Positions 17,318 to 58,775 of a stretch of 64,000 nt of DNA are shown piece after piece. The notes under the pieces are model-generated. The model searched no databases. It saw only the letters and a list, made by a program, of their open reading frames with translations, and was not told the origin of the DNA. The DNA is from Hirundichthys speculiger (Eukaryota > Chordata > Actinopteri > Beloniformes > Exocoetidae), in contig JAGFBZ010000863.1 in the NCBI GenBank assembly GCA_018398805.1, positions 496,001-560,000 of the forward strand, in the 5' to 3' direction. Made by a program: the position numbers and the translations under genes. The stretch's first letter is position 1. Every line of letters begins with the position of its first letter.

Positions 17318-17398
17318 TTTACTTTTAGTTCTGTAAAGCACGTTTTGTTGTACAAGATGTATGAAAAGTGCTATACAGATAAAGTTTGATTATTAATG
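17318..17398 (+). repeat. LINE/SINE 3' tail fragment
   Basis: The string CTGTAAAGCACGTTTTGTTG, then ATGAAAAGTGCTATACAGAT and AAAGTTTGATTATT, is the characteristic end of a widespread fish retroposon family (tails of the form 'aagtgctatataaataaagtttgattattatt'). It is only about 80 bp long and has no coding content. Confidence 0.5.
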
Positions 17399-18140
17399 GA
17401 TGGATAGATAAAATCTCAAATTGTCTATTGATATTATAAGCATAATAAGACTACCTTTCAGAGGAATTATTGCTAATAACATAACAATGCAATGTTTTGC
17501 TGGGGTCTTTGCATTTCAGTGGATGTTGCTTTGACATTAATCTGACAAAGCACCGCCGTGACTGTTTCTCCTCCACAGCTGGACAATGTCACAGAGCTGA
17601 AACTGCATAGTATCAATAAGTGGAAGTAAGCACTGACCATCCAAATTCTTCAGGTCCCAGTGATTCATACACACACCCAAACAATCTGCTGTTATTGATC
17701 TGGTTCTGGACACATCATGACACTCCCTAAAGGTCACATTTCCATGTCAAAGGATGTCACAGTTTGTGGGCTGATGGATGTCCTAAACAATAATATTCAG
17801 GAAGTGTTCATGCTGTGCATATTGCACTGGTAGACCGTTGTTGACAATTGCTACCAAAACTAGTTGAAATCTAACATAATCTGAGTTGATGTGAATCATT
17901 CTTGGAGTGCATGGGCTAAACGTCCTACTTTCAGTTAACAAATTTGAAAATGTTGCACTTGAATCAAACTGAGTATCCATAGTTTTCATGGTGAACCCAC
18001 ATTTACTAGTTGACATGTTTAGGTCAAAGTCAAAAGATACTTTTCCAGTAACCTCCACCCCCTCTGTGGTAAAAGTTTAGCCTGGGTAATTTGAACGTGC
18101 TCAGACTGAAGAAGTTTCTTTATGATTTCAGACATTCAAG

Positions 18141-21100
18141 ATGGCAGGCCGTCGCGTAGCCCTTAAGGCCATTGACTGGGTGGCATTTGCTGAACGGGTC
18201 CCACCCAACCAGCGGGGCATGTTCAACGCTCTGAAGTCTCGCTCTGATGCCATTTCTGCCAAGTAGGTCTTACACTATCACCTGCTGATTAATGTACAAC
18301 TTTGATTTGTCTTGATATTTTCTGATCAGGATTTATTTTCTGCTTTTACTTTGTGACAAAGCACAACAAATAGTGCACTCAAAGGAATCCCTAAGAACCA
18401 CTGCTGCTCCACGGAGAGTGTTCTGAAGAACAGAACAATGATCTGAGACAAGTCATCAACTGCTTTCCATAAATTTGGAGGCAACTGAACATGTTTGTGT
18501 CATGTCTGAAATACTCGTGGGATGCTTTTCTGTAACATTTGGTGACAACAGTCTGACTGGGTTGGCTTTGGTGACTTTTTTTTTTTCTTGTATGACCTGC
18601 AAGTTATGTTGGTCCTTTAATTTTCTTATTTATTCTATTGTTAAGATCACTCAGAGATTTTAAGGTTCTGTAACAACAACAAAGATGCCGAGATATTTTT
18701 GAAACCTCCCATTCGATAGATGTTAAACGAAACTGATGCTGTTTTCACGATATTGTTACTGTTACGTTACGTTTAGTGTCGCGGTTATGTTGGCTATTTC
18801 ATCTAATTTGGTCTCAATTGATTTTTGCAGCTTTTCCAAATAAAAGCGAATAAACTGTGTTTCTCACATATTATAGAAAATGCTTCATCAGAAGAAAAAA
18901 CCCTTTAAATTAATTAAAATAAGTTTCAAAATCAACCCTCTCTCCCACTAATGGACCCCTTATGTATGTAAGTATCAATACTGGCATATAAGGAAATGCA
19001 CAAAAGTGCTGAGTTAGTTTGGTTTCCAATGAGCTGTTCAGAGGAATCTGATATGTAAATAACAGCAGTATTCAAGCTTTAGCACTTCATGGTCTTACCT
19101 ACAATATTTAGCTACAGTGCCAAGTTATTTTATTTTATTTTTTAAAAGCACTTGAGCAAAATTATCAGAAGAAAAATGTGATCATTGGTGTTTCAGCTAA
19201 AGGTAAAGTGTCTGCTCTCTGTCTCTTATATATCTTTTTCCAAACATTTCTGCTTTATACAATAAAGCATACTTTTCAGCTTTACATTAGCTTTCATGGT
19301 GAAATTATTTATTTTGAGGAAACATGACATAGCATATCATCTGAGCAATGTTGTTGGAGACTATCTGCAGGTGATGTAACAGAACATTTTTCTTGCATTG
19401 ATATCTACGTTGTTAATGTTGTGCATTTAAACCCTCATGAGTGTCAGGGACTGTTCAGTGAGCTTAAATTTGCATCCTCCATCCACCATTGCTCTTTTTA
19501 CAAAACCACTGCACTTTGGATGCTAACATGAATAGTTACAGTGTTATAAAATTATATTATCAAAATAATCTGAATATGTAAGGTGGGGCCGATCAGTTAA
19601 TTGAAAACTAATCAAAACCTATTATGAGTGTAATCTTGCCCATGCCAATTATTTCAGTTGTTTGAAATATTAAGTTAATGAACAGAAACAGTTAATGTGT
19701 GTTTCCCTTCACTTATTTTAAAATCACAAAGATATGTATTCTATCATGAGAAAAATATCCACGTTTTAATAGATGAGCATATTCGCAGAAAAAAACGTGT
19801 CACTGATCTAAATAAAAATAAAGCAAAAACAAAAAAAATCGTTTAATTGTAAACGAAGTAACGTGTTCAATCGTGAGGACATGAAGCCCAGCCCTAATAT
19901 GAGGACTTCAGTAATGCATCTCACTCGATGTACTGGTTGCTTTCCTGGTTGAGAGGCTTTGCAAGATGCTGAAAGGAGAACATGCTGTTGAATGTATTTT
20001 ATAGTGTGCTATTATTTATTTATTTATTTATTTCGGCAGGACTGCAGTCATCACATTCAGTCACTGTGTTTATTTTATTTTATTTTTGTTCCTGTTGAAA
20101 CCATCTTTGACAAAAATCTATCAAGAAGGATTTCTGCATTTCAGCAACCTTTTGTAATCACTCGATGTCTTTTGTGTTGTGTTTTGTTTTCCAGATTTTT
20201 TTTCTTTTCCTGTCTTTTTTCAAAATGAATTTTCTCTCTTATCAGACTTGCCTCCCTGCCAGAGACTCCTGCAGCTATTGACTGGAGTTACTACAAGACT
20301 GCAGTGGCTAAAGCTGGGATGGTTGATGAGTTTGAGAAGAAGGTGAGCTTAAAAGGCACACGTGCCTTTTTTGACAGTACCAAGGCACTTCTACTTGACT
20401 GGATTTGTTTTTTCAAAATACTGAAAACAAAACTGTTGAATGCAATTTTTTTCTGAAGATCCTTGAGTTTGACTGTGTTGTTGAGTACATGTGGTGTATG
20501 AACAATTCTCCCAGTTACTCTGCAAAATATACCTCCTGCAGGAAGAGCCTGTGTCACTTGAAAGGTGGTCCAGCTGAGTCAGAAGTCTGTTAGCTATTTG
20601 CATTGGTTTGTATTATAGTGATGACACATTAATTTTCTTCCAACACACAGTTCAAAGCACTGAAGATCCCTGAGCCTGTTGATACACAGTCCAGCGCCAT
20701 CGATGCACAGGAGGCTGAGGCTGTGAGTCGCTGATTCACCCTTTAGTCTGCAGAATTGATCATTTATTGACTCTTCATTTGAGAAATGTAACTCTAGTCC
20801 AACAATTAGTAGTCATACTACATTTGTATTATACTACATTTGTACTATATTTGTAATTTGTAATTGTTGAAATTGTAAGTTTGCACCTTTTCTCCAAATC
20901 TACATTTCAAGCACATTCATCCCACATTAATTATAAATTAATCTGTCTGTATTAATTAGGTTTGCATTTTTTTTTTATTTTTACATTTGTATTAATTTTT
21001 TTTCTCTCTCCCTCTGTCCAGAATAAAGCTGCATTGGCCTACACTGAAGGATCAAAGGCCCGCATCGCTCAGTATGAAAAGGAGGTGAGATGGTTGTGGC

Positions 21101-21343
21101 AGTAGTTGTTAAAATACAGCAACTTCCTTCAGGAATTTTTTTAATTGATTTTTTTAAAGTACTTCTTTTCCCCCCCTCTCTTTTTCTCTTTTTTGCTTCA
21201 TGTGTATACAGCTGGATAAATTTAAGAACATGATCCCCTTCGATCAGATGACTATTGAGGACCTCAACAACACCTTCCCTGAGACCAAGTTGGACAAGGT
21301 CAAATATCCTTACTGGCCCCACAAACCCATTTCAGAACTGTAA
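18141..21343 (+). CDS. atp5pd: ATP synthase peripheral stalk subunit d, mitochondrial
   Basis: Five coding exons join in one frame: 18141-18262, 20246-20342, 20651-20722, 21022-21084 and 21212-21343. The product is 161 residues, the same length as the human subunit. It starts [20 protein letters not shown], ends in [13 protein letters not shown], and contains the family text [18 protein letters not shown] and [17 protein letters not shown]. Subunit d is part of the peripheral stalk of complex V in the mitochondrial inner membrane and holds F1 against Fo during rotation. The ATG follows acceptor TTTCAG and nine leader bases, and all introns are GT-AG. A polyadenylation signal AATAAA lies at 21369-21374, only 26 bp after the stop. 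There is no sign of frameshift or truncation. The larger introns hold short palindromes and AT-rich sequence only. Confidence 0.97.
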
Positions 21344-21374
21344 TCCTACTATTGGACCCTGGCCTCACAATAAA

Positions 21375-21875
21375 GATTATGTATTTTAAAGAGAACTTTT
21401 TGATTCCTTCATTATTTGCTAAATCTCTGAAAACCAAATGTATTGTCATATTTTTTGAGATAACAGGACTCAAATTTAGTAGTAATAAATTATATTACAA
21501 GAAGTGTCCACAAGGGGGAATTGTAGTCTCAGGTTTTGTAAAAATAACAATTTTCTTAAATTGTGAAATGTTATAACAATTTGTTTATCGATCCAAAAGG
21601 AAAATAGGTAACTACAGCTACTGTAGGTCAGTTTGTTTCTTAAATCATTAAATGTAGTGATAGAAGAATGATAAAGTTGAACAGAGGGTAGTAATAAATT
21701 AAAATCCTACATGAAACAAATTAAAACAGATGAAGCTTTATTATTAACTAATCATTGTTTTCAAGCATACTGTCCACGTTACTTACAATGACAGTGTAAG
21801 TGTTCATAAATTACTGGTCTAACTCAGATAACAGGTTCCGTACAATCTGGTGCAATGATGGTAATGAGTTCTGAT
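21375..21875. other. Intergenic DNA between atp5pd and pnpla6 promoter
   Basis: Only AT-rich, non-coding sequence is visible. The distance from the atp5pd polyadenylation signal to the first CCAAT box of the next promoter is about 500 bp, so the two genes are tightly packed head to tail. Confidence 0.5.
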
Positions 21876-21880
21876 GTTAA

Positions 21881-22122
21881 CCAATCACGGCTCGGCTTGT
21901 TGTTTCCTTTAACTTACATTGGAGAAACCGTTGCGTGTCTATTGATGTGAAAATGGGCGGGACATCGTGCGTCCGACCAATGCTGTACGTTTGATTGGTC
22001 TAGCCTGACAGCATCTCGGTTGCTGATTGGACAAAGTTATTATGGAACAGGAGGGGCTTCATAAAAGATTATTTCCGTTGTATTTCTACTTTAAAGTCAG
22101 GACGATTGACGGCGCAGCTCAG
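21881..22122 (+). promoter_or_regulatory. CCAAT-rich promoter and likely leader exon of pnpla6
   Basis: Four CCAAT boxes lie within 150 bp: CCAAT at 21881 and 21977, and ATTGG at 21994 and 22026. CpG dinucleotides are denser here than in the flanks and I see no TATA box. The pattern fits an NF-Y-driven housekeeping promoter. A donor, GCTCAG|GTAAAT, follows position 22122, and the next good acceptor feeding a coding exon is at 25941-25942 (TTTCCAG). I therefore propose a non-coding first exon of pnpla6 ending at 22122. The link is inferred. Confidence 0.45.
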
Positions 22123-25100
22123 GTAAATGCTTTGTATTTTATATACTATAATATGATGAACTCTGACATGATGAACAGAAGACAGATATGTCATCTGTCG
22201 AGAGATCCATGTCAGGGCCCGTGAAAGATCAGCAGGAAAAGAGAAGCTCTCCGTTCAAGTGTGTCAATAACTGTACTGGTGGATCCCTGTCAGGTTGATC
22301 TCGCAGAGGTCACAAACTGAGACTATGATTCTTCGAAACGATTTTCAATATAACACGAGTGACGATTAGTATATTGAAGTCCCCGTTTGTGACGATCACC
22401 GTAGATCGCGATCAGCTGGTTAGCTGGTGACAACGTTGACAGCGTTGGCCTGTCGAGATAACATTAGCTGAACCAGTCCGCGTGCTCCTTTCTAAATGCT
22501 GCCAATATATGTATATACATATATATATTTATATACACATATAGCTGGTAAATACGATACAAATACTGTCACGAATGTTAAATGTTTCTACAGGTTGAGC
22601 GTAAACAATGAGGCCTCACCTTAATTACGCAGCTCCTGTGAATGTTTATGTTGCTGCTAATAATAATAAAAAAAAGTACAGTATTGCGACAGAATGTCAC
22701 CTACTGGTATGCACGATCCAATTAAATGTCCTGGGAGCTTAATGAAGAAGTACCTCCCTTTTTGTGTTCGCCAAATATTTCCTAAGGAGTGTGGTGTGTT
22801 TACAACACAACCAAACACTTCTGCCGGGTATTTTCCAGGTCAGGAAGCCGGTGGTGTGAACACGAGCTGCTCTGCCCTTCTGACTTCACGTCTTCATTAG
22901 GTTTTAACTACCCCTCTTCACGTAGCCACGTTTCTATGAAAGAGTAGTGTAAATGGAAGCTGAACAGCCAGGGGCAAAAGAGGCAGTCCACACTCAATGT
23001 GGGCAGTTTTGTGTTGAGTGTAGGCATGTATGCAATCAGAGGCTTTCTCTGTAACTGTCTTCCTGAAGATGAGCACACTTACAATATGTGATGTTTTTGT
23101 CTTTCCTTAACATACAACACCATGTAACACCTTTCTGTCAGACACTGTAAGGACTTTGAATCCTGCACGTTTCATATGTTTATGATGAATCTCATTCTGG
23201 ACATGTCTGAGCCTGGAGTCAACACTGGCTTCATTGTTCAGGGAGAACAATGGGAGTAGGCCTGCACAGTGGGAGGCACAGATAGGACGCAAGAGGCTGG
23301 ATACTGTGTCATCCCCATGAGGCTGCAAGCCTGTGCTGCTCTTGCGATGTTATTACCACACTAAACGCCAAGTAGAAATAAAGAAACAAGCTGAGGGAAA
23401 GTTTCTCATGTAGCAACAAGTTTGGGTCAGCATTCTTATCTGGGCTGGCCGTAACTTTGATACAGTGGCTGTATTTGACCAAAATTCAGACAACAGCGTC
23501 TTATGTCATTTACTTTTTTATTTACATATACCATTTTGTGTGTAAATGACAAAATACATCCATTTGTTTGATTGGTTTTGCATATCAGTTATTTATTTCT
23601 TTTTGCTTACCTGAAAATGGAAGGCCTCTTATAATTTATTTTTTGAAGAATGAATAGATGAAAAAGTCTTGTAGAAGTAAACACAGATACTTATTTTGCA
23701 GTGTTATGGCCTATGTGGGGAAAACATGCCCTTCACAGTTTTCATAAAACCAAACAACTGTGATTTGTTTGAGAACACACGGGGTCGCTCCATGTAACAT
23801 GACACCATGACACTCCACATTGACAGCTTTTCACTAATTGATTTTCATCAGTACAGCAGTTGAGCCAGGTCTTCTCTAACCTATGCTTAAATATAGGGGT
23901 GAAGTCGGGGGGGATGATGTATCTGAGAGGAAACATAATAGACCAGAGCTGCAACTGATGCCCCTGTGTGATGTCACTTCATTAGGAAACTGCTGGTATC
24001 ATTGACTCAGACTGCACGTTCTCATGGAAATGGCTTCCGTTCAATCCAAAGGCACGGATGAAATATCAGTCCCAAAAAAAAGGGAGACTTCTGCTGTATT
24101 GAAGTGCTCTGGATTTGATAAGGCTGTCCAGTTGCTGTGACAAGAGACAACAGCATGACCCATTACCCAACATTTAAAAAGCTCCGCATGACCTGAAGGA
24201 CTGCGAAGTTTACACGCCAGCTCGTACAGCCTCTAGACAAAATATATGCTATTATGCTTTTTGATATGCATTTTACCTTGCAGAATGTTTGTACGGGATG
24301 TATGGGGAAAAAAAAGGAAAAAGCTGAAAATGTTGGAGTTTTGTGACACAACAACTGATTTGTGGCCAATATGACGACTGAGAATGACAATTGACTTTCA
24401 GTTGAACTATCGCTGCATAAAAATACCGTAGCAACAAACTTTTATTAAAAGAGGAGTGGAACAAAATATATTATCTATTATAAGCAGTTCCAGCTACTTT
24501 TTAAGGAGAATGAAAATCTCCAGTTTCTCCACTGAAATCCTTGTTGTATTGATTATGTTTTGCAGAATTGTGAGCTGAATATCTTGGTGACATCCTCAAA
24601 CAAGATGTTATGACCCAGAACATATGCCCCTGGGTCTCCAATTGTAAACTGTGGTTGGAATTGTTTTTCTAAATTATACTTAAACGGAATTAAAACTGAA
24701 ATCAGTGGAAAAGTAAAGTATTAAGATAATGTTTAGATGCAGCACCATGATGATGTACGTTGTTATCCAGAGAGCCTACTGTAGTTTCTCCAACAGACTA
24801 GTTCAGCTCCGCTGTCACAAGGACAGATACAGGAAGTCGTTCCTGCCAACAGCATTTAAACTGTTTAACCAGTCACCTCTGGCTGGTAGAGAGCTCTCAG
24901 CTCCCTCTGACAATTAACTTTGGACTAAGGTTTAGACTATTGCAGTTTAGTTGTTCATTAAACTAAGCTCAATACGTCACTTTATCACACAGTCACTTTA
25001 TTGTACTGCATTGCACCGTAAATATGCCATATACCATCTTCTTGCACACATAATTTGTTTATAATTTTGTTTATAATTTTGTTTATAATATTGTATATAT

Positions 25101-25942
25101 ATTTACCATTTATCATCCACATGAGTACTTTCATACTTTTGTTTTGTCTTGGTGGTGGTCACTTTTTTTACTTCAATGTTGCTACTGTAACGCCAGAATT
25201 TCCCCCCGGGGATCAATAAAGTATTTCTATTCTATTCTATAGTTTTATGTGTCCAGAGTCAAGGATTTGAGCCAGAAGCGTCTCTATCTGCATGTACAAA
25301 GTAACAATCTGAAATGCTTATGATATTCAAATCAGTGTCAAGGTCAGTTTTTTTATCCACAGAAAATGGTTCAGTAATGGCTTTAGGATTTGGTTTTGCA
25401 GCTGAGCAGCAGCCATGCACAAGATCTCTCCAAGTCCTGACTTGTGAATGAGTTTGATGGTGTTTGAGTTCCAACAAGTAAGTGGAATTTGTCCATGGAT
25501 GCAGCTTTAAAGTCAGGAAAAGATTTTTTTTTTTCTTTTTTTAAACCTGGTTGTGCGTTCATGCTTTAGCTGCCAGTAACAATTTTGCGTCTGGTAGATA
25601 TTTTGGGCTAGTGTTTCCAGAAAAAAGAGTGGTAGTTTTACTCTTTAGGTAGAAAGAGCTGTAATCCTACTTTTCCTTTTTGGTCATGAAAAAATTAAGC
25701 CTGCCATTTTTTAGGTGAGCGAATTTGCATGGGCAGCAGAGGTGTTATTAACAATCATTTAAATATTACTAACCAAAATAAGCCGAGCTAGTGTGACAGT
25801 GACTCACTGTCCACAGCAACAGTTCTCTCACACTGAAGCAATGAACTAAATTCATCCATGATATTCTTTCCACCTTTGCTCTTCCTACTGTGACCATGTC
25901 TGGTCAGCTTCCTGTTGAGTACGCGTATCATTTTGTTTCCAG
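22123..25942. other. Probable first intron of pnpla6
   Basis: No coding exon is recognised in this 3.8 kb. It holds an AT palindromic stretch near 22507-22545 and a LINE tail at about 24729-25243 (listed separately). The remaining open frames are short and unremarkable. If pnpla6 starts elsewhere, this would instead be intergenic sequence. Confidence 0.45.
24729..25243 (+). mobile_element. LINE 3' fragment, L2/Rex type
   Basis: The first part encodes the C-terminal end of a non-LTR retrotransposon ORF, including RLVQLRCHKDRYRKSFLPTA and FKLFNQSPLAG. It closes at a TAA near 24915. An AT-rich trailer follows, then GGGGATCAATAAAGTATTTC and a TTCTA tandem tail. L2 and Rex-type fish LINEs end this way and are usually 5' truncated. 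The element is dead: only about 60 codons remain. Confidence 0.75.
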
Positions 25943-25983
25943 TGGTCGTTGATGGACCATCCCTATGAAGACACAGAGCTACA

Positions 25984-54810
<28,827 letters not shown>

Positions 54811-55036
54811 ACCCTGAATGATGTCAGCTGTGTTTTTTGTCTTGTTATTTTAGTTCTGGATTTGCTGGTATTACTATACAAGTTGGGCACAATCGAGTAA
54901 ACAATGTATGACAATTATCAGAAGACCTTAAATTCACAGATTGTACCATTTTTTTGTTCTCAGCAGCTGACATTTGGTTCTCCACATGTGTATTTGTATT
55001 TGACTAATTTTGCTTCAAAAATTCATTGATCTGGAG

Positions 55037-55789
55037 TAGAGGTTTTCATGGGTCCACTTTCATGGACCCCTGAAAATTCGACCCAAAACTGACCCGACCC
55101 GAGCTACGATCATAAGTCCGGGGGCCCGAACCTGAATGGACCTGGAATATTTGGACCCGGAACCGACCCAACCCGAGTCGTTAAGTTTCCGACCACGAAC
55201 CGAACCGAGTTACCCGAATAGAACCGAGACAATACAGCCCATAGTTGCTCATGTTAAAAGTTGTCTAGCGTTGATTAAAACTTGATTTTCTTACCTAAAA
55301 TTGTCTTCTTCTACCCAGTTCAGTTGCTACATAGGCTAAGTGATGTAAACAACAATAAATCCACGTCGTTATTTTCTTTGTGGATACAGATGTTATTGCT
55401 AGCAACTGCTAACACTAATAGCCTACACCGGTCAGGACGTGTCGTAAATATGTTCTTTCATCCAGCGTTGTCATGTTGACGATCCGTTGTGTTTTACAGC
55501 TGCCGGGCAGACCGGTAATAACACGCTACGGCAACACGATTGTTTCATGACAAACATGCCACGTTAATGAATAATCATTTAACTGCCCCGAGTCCTGACA
55601 TTGGCTGCCACCGCCAATATCTTTACCTCTCTCGAGTAAACACGGACCTAGTCAAGAGCACCAACCGGACCCGAGACTAACTGTACCAATTCCAACTTGA
55701 ACCAGGAGTCATGTCTTTTGAATGGACCCGAGACCCGATTCTGTTCGGGTCAGAACCTCGGGGTTGTCGGGTTGTTCCGAAGACCTCTA
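55037..55789. mobile_element. hAT-like non-autonomous element, copy 2, perfect 8-bp duplication
   Basis: The element begins TAGAGGTTTTCATGGGTCCA and ends CCGAAGACCTCTA. It is flanked by ATCTGGAG at 55029-55036 and 55790-55797, a perfect 8-bp target duplication. Subterminal GACCCGA/TCGGGT motifs recur many times. The middle matches copy 1 (41457-42116) closely and in the same orientation, for instance AACCGAGTTACCC and CATAGTTGCTCATGTTAAAA. It is about 90 bp longer than copy 1. No transposase is encoded. Confidence 0.9.
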
Positions 55790-55799
55790 ATCTGGAGTC

Positions 55800-57340
55800 A
55801 TTTTATTTTTGAATAAAGGAAGTTGCATTCACTCTTGTTGAGAGCATTAGATGTTTACTACCAAGAGAGAAGCCACTTTTTTTTTCATAATCTTAATACA
55901 TAATTGTAGTGTGAAGTCTGCTGTATGAAGATTACCCAAGTCTGAACATCAATTTCGGTAGGTGTTTTTGTAAATTATACTGTATATTTTAAATTATTTA
56001 ATGTTATTCAATGGCAGCATGGTGTGTTAAATTTAGGCACTGCTATATGATGACAAAAGATTGCCAGTGGCTGAACAACAGAAGCAGGTCAGTTTAGCTA
56101 ACAGCAGGTTTTCAGCATCTACGATCACAATCTATCCCCATCTAGCCATCCATCCATCCATCCATATCCACTTCTTCCTATTCAGGATCACAGAGGTCTG
56201 CTAGAGCCCATTTAAACTGACAAATTGTACCTGCCTTTGAACTTACTACATCTGAGGGCCTACCTTGGTACCTCTGGTAACCCACCCCACCAGCTGGTCC
56301 TGTGTGGTTTGGTTAAGTTACCACTTAGATCTGTTAACGGCAGCCCTCCCTTTATTGATTTGAGAACTTCTTGGTTGACCCCTAGATTTTGCCTGAAGTA
56401 AGCTGATCCCTGTGGCCTTAAATAGCAAGTAGGGTACAGTTGGGTACACTGGCTTACCCCAAATTAAGGCTATAGAAGTAACATTTAGTAACAAAAAACG
56501 TACTAAACCTCTTGCTCAAAACCTATTTGGTCATGCTGCTCTTTTTTGCCACAGGGCAGCAGTCATGTACTACTCTCCAGTACCATGCAAAGCAACATTG
56601 GTGGTGTACTTGGATTCAGTCACTTGCCCTACGTCCCTTTGCCTCCTGTACTCTACCCAGAAGGAAAGTGACTGGTAAACGGGGCTCTACGTGGTATTAA
56701 AGGAGTAGCCCCTGACTGCAGACCGCAGATCAGGGCGTGCCTCAATGTGGGCAGAGCTCAATGTTTGACTCCGCCCACTTGCTCCCACATTGATCGAGTA
56801 GTCCGTGACCGCAGACCGCAGATTGGGGGCAGAAAGGTAGTTGCAAAATGGAGAACCAGACTTTTTAATTGTAGGTACACATCTGCGCCACCAGATGGAG
56901 CCCGCACCTAAGTAAACAGTAAGCGAATCGAGCATCACAGTGAACGCATGTAAGCTGGAACTTATTTAAATGAAGGATCACGCTAACGACTCGAGCAAAG
57001 GGCTTAGAAAGTTTTGTTATAGTACAGATTTTTTTTTTTTACTGACTGAATTATTAATGTTGCACTTGAAACAGAATATAACTCAACATAATGGTTATGC
57101 AGTTGTTGACATCATTATTGTCATTAACACTCATTCACTGCCATTGACGTCTATAGACATCAATTGGGTCTAATATGTGTCACTGGGGTTGCTAGGCAGA
57201 GTGTCAAAATACATCAGAGTTTTGAACATCTTAGTTAGTGTTCCAATCCATGAGATGGCAGCATCCCCACTTTCTATAAAGGTGACGTCACAACCCTTCA
57301 GTGTTCACATAGTTATAAAATGCAATATCCTGTGGGCAGT
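55800..57340. other. Intergenic DNA with minor repeats
   Basis: No gene is recognised. A short CATC run lies near 56145-56164. Between 56706 and 56826 there are two related copies of a unit reading GACTGCAGACCGCAGATCAG and GACCGCAGACCGCAGATTGG, with inverted GTGGGCAGAG/CTCCGCCCAC text between them. Around 57120-57165 the text CATTCACTGCCATTGACGTC is part of a repeat I recognise in other fish. Boundaries are unclear. Confidence 0.45.
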
Positions 57341-57342
57341 GT

Positions 57343-57620
57343 TGTACCTGAACGTGTTCATTGAACGAAAGTTCACAAACTAGTTCATATTTTGTTCACG
57401 TTCGCACAAAATATGAACTACTTGTGAACTAGTTCATATTTTGTGTTCAGTTCACGTTCGCACAAAATATGAACTAGTTCACAAACTAGTTCATATTTTG
57501 TGCGAACGTGAACTGAACACGCTCTCTTTCCACTTGACGACCGTCGGGTGTGAATGAGTTCATTTGAGAAATTGTGAACGACACTCTTTCAAAGTTCACG
57601 CACGGTCAAAACCGTGCCAG
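57343..57620. mobile_element. Palindrome-rich element (TGAACGTGTTCA type)
   Basis: Text such as CTGAACGTGTTCATTGAACG and repeated ACTAGTTCATATTTTGTG words fill this region. They are arranged in alternating orientation and form nested palindromes; the best has 37-bp perfect arms at 57443-57479 and 57484-57520. Many vertebrate hAT elements have termini rich in GTGAACGAACT-like words, which is why I call it mobile DNA. No target duplication or transposase is visible. Confidence 0.5.
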
Positions 57621-58050
57621 GTTTCCAGCAAACCCCATTTAACATACACCACAAACTAGCCTAATATGTATCTTCGGAAAGCAATTAAACATGACAACAC
57701 GGACTGTCGCTTCTGTCACGCTAACAATTGTATCATCAAACATTTAAAACAAGCATGGAGGAAGATGAAAGCTGCGGTTGGCCAGAGCCGGAGGAGTGCC
57801 CCGACTCCAAAGATTGAACTGTAATCTTTGGAGTCTCCAAATAATATTAGCAAATAACGCAATAGAGGATACATTATTCAGTCCTCTATCACTACACAAC
57901 AAGGTATACAAGTAACGTGAAGCCGACTGGGACCGCCGGCGAACCGGGACCCGCCAACAGCAAATGTCGTAAAGTAAAAAAATAAATGTTACGCAACAAC
58001 GATGTTAATCCATGAAAAAAGTCTCAAACAAAGACAATAAGATGGTTTCG

Positions 58051-58052
58051 TA

Positions 58053-58103
<51 letters not shown>

Positions 58104-58152
58104 ATATATATATTATATATATATATATATCTATATATATATATATATATTA
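58051..58152. repeat. (TA)n microsatellite, interrupted
   Basis: About 100 bp of TA repeats are interrupted by CATA, CTATA and TATTATA variants. It abuts the hAT terminus at 58154. Confidence 0.9.
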
Positions 58153-58153
58153 T

Positions 58154-58620
58154 TAGGGCTGCCAAAGTTAACGCGTTAACGCGTGATTAACGCAAAATAA
58201 TTTTAACGCAACTAATTTTTTTAACGCGCGTTAACGCGACACAGCCTGGCCGTGTACAATAGTAAAGAGGAGAGTAGGTTTAATGAGCCTCGGGCCCCGC
58301 CGTAGTTGTAGTCCTGTAGTCCTCCGTAGTCCTGTCAAAACAGGAAGTCGTGCACTGACGTCGATGTCCATGCCGCAGACAGACAGACGTAAACAAACTA
58401 TTAGCAGTAGTTGGATACAAATAATAAATGGATACAAAAGATACTATTTTGAATGGTAAGTTCAGCTTCAAAACCTTGCCTGATGGCTAACTCCACAAGA
58501 TAAATGTTGTTTGTGTTTGCTGTTTAGTTACCACCGGAGTCCGGTCACTTGACGGCTAATGAGAGCGGGATGCAGAGAGCCCCCCCCCCGTTTGAAGCAA
58601 ATAAACGGAAATATTTTGTA
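58154..58620 (+). mobile_element. hAT element 5' part with transposase remnant
   Basis: The start, TAGGGCTGCCAAAGTTAACG, and following alternating TTAACGCG words are the terminus of a hAT family common in fish. Around 58455-58530 a degraded frame reads SFKTLPDG, then a stop, then INVVCVC, resembling the BED zinc-finger start of its transposase. A C-run near 58580-58588 and the loss of frame show decay. The other end is not identified. Confidence 0.6.
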
Positions 58621-58739
58621 TGAAGAACATAAGATAAAATATTGAGTATATATATATAATATATAATGGATTTGGCATTGTAGCAATAAATAAACATGCA
58701 TTTGTTTTGCATAAGGCAAGCATTTGTGTACTCTCATAT

Positions 58740-58775
58740 TAGGCAAGGCAACTTTATTTGCAATTCAATTCAAAG
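58740..58775 (-). repeat. Retroposon tail, minus orientation
   Basis: AGGCAAGGCAACTTTATTTG followed by CAATTCAATTCAAAG is the reverse complement of a common fish LINE/SINE tail. Only this end is recognisable. Confidence 0.45.
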
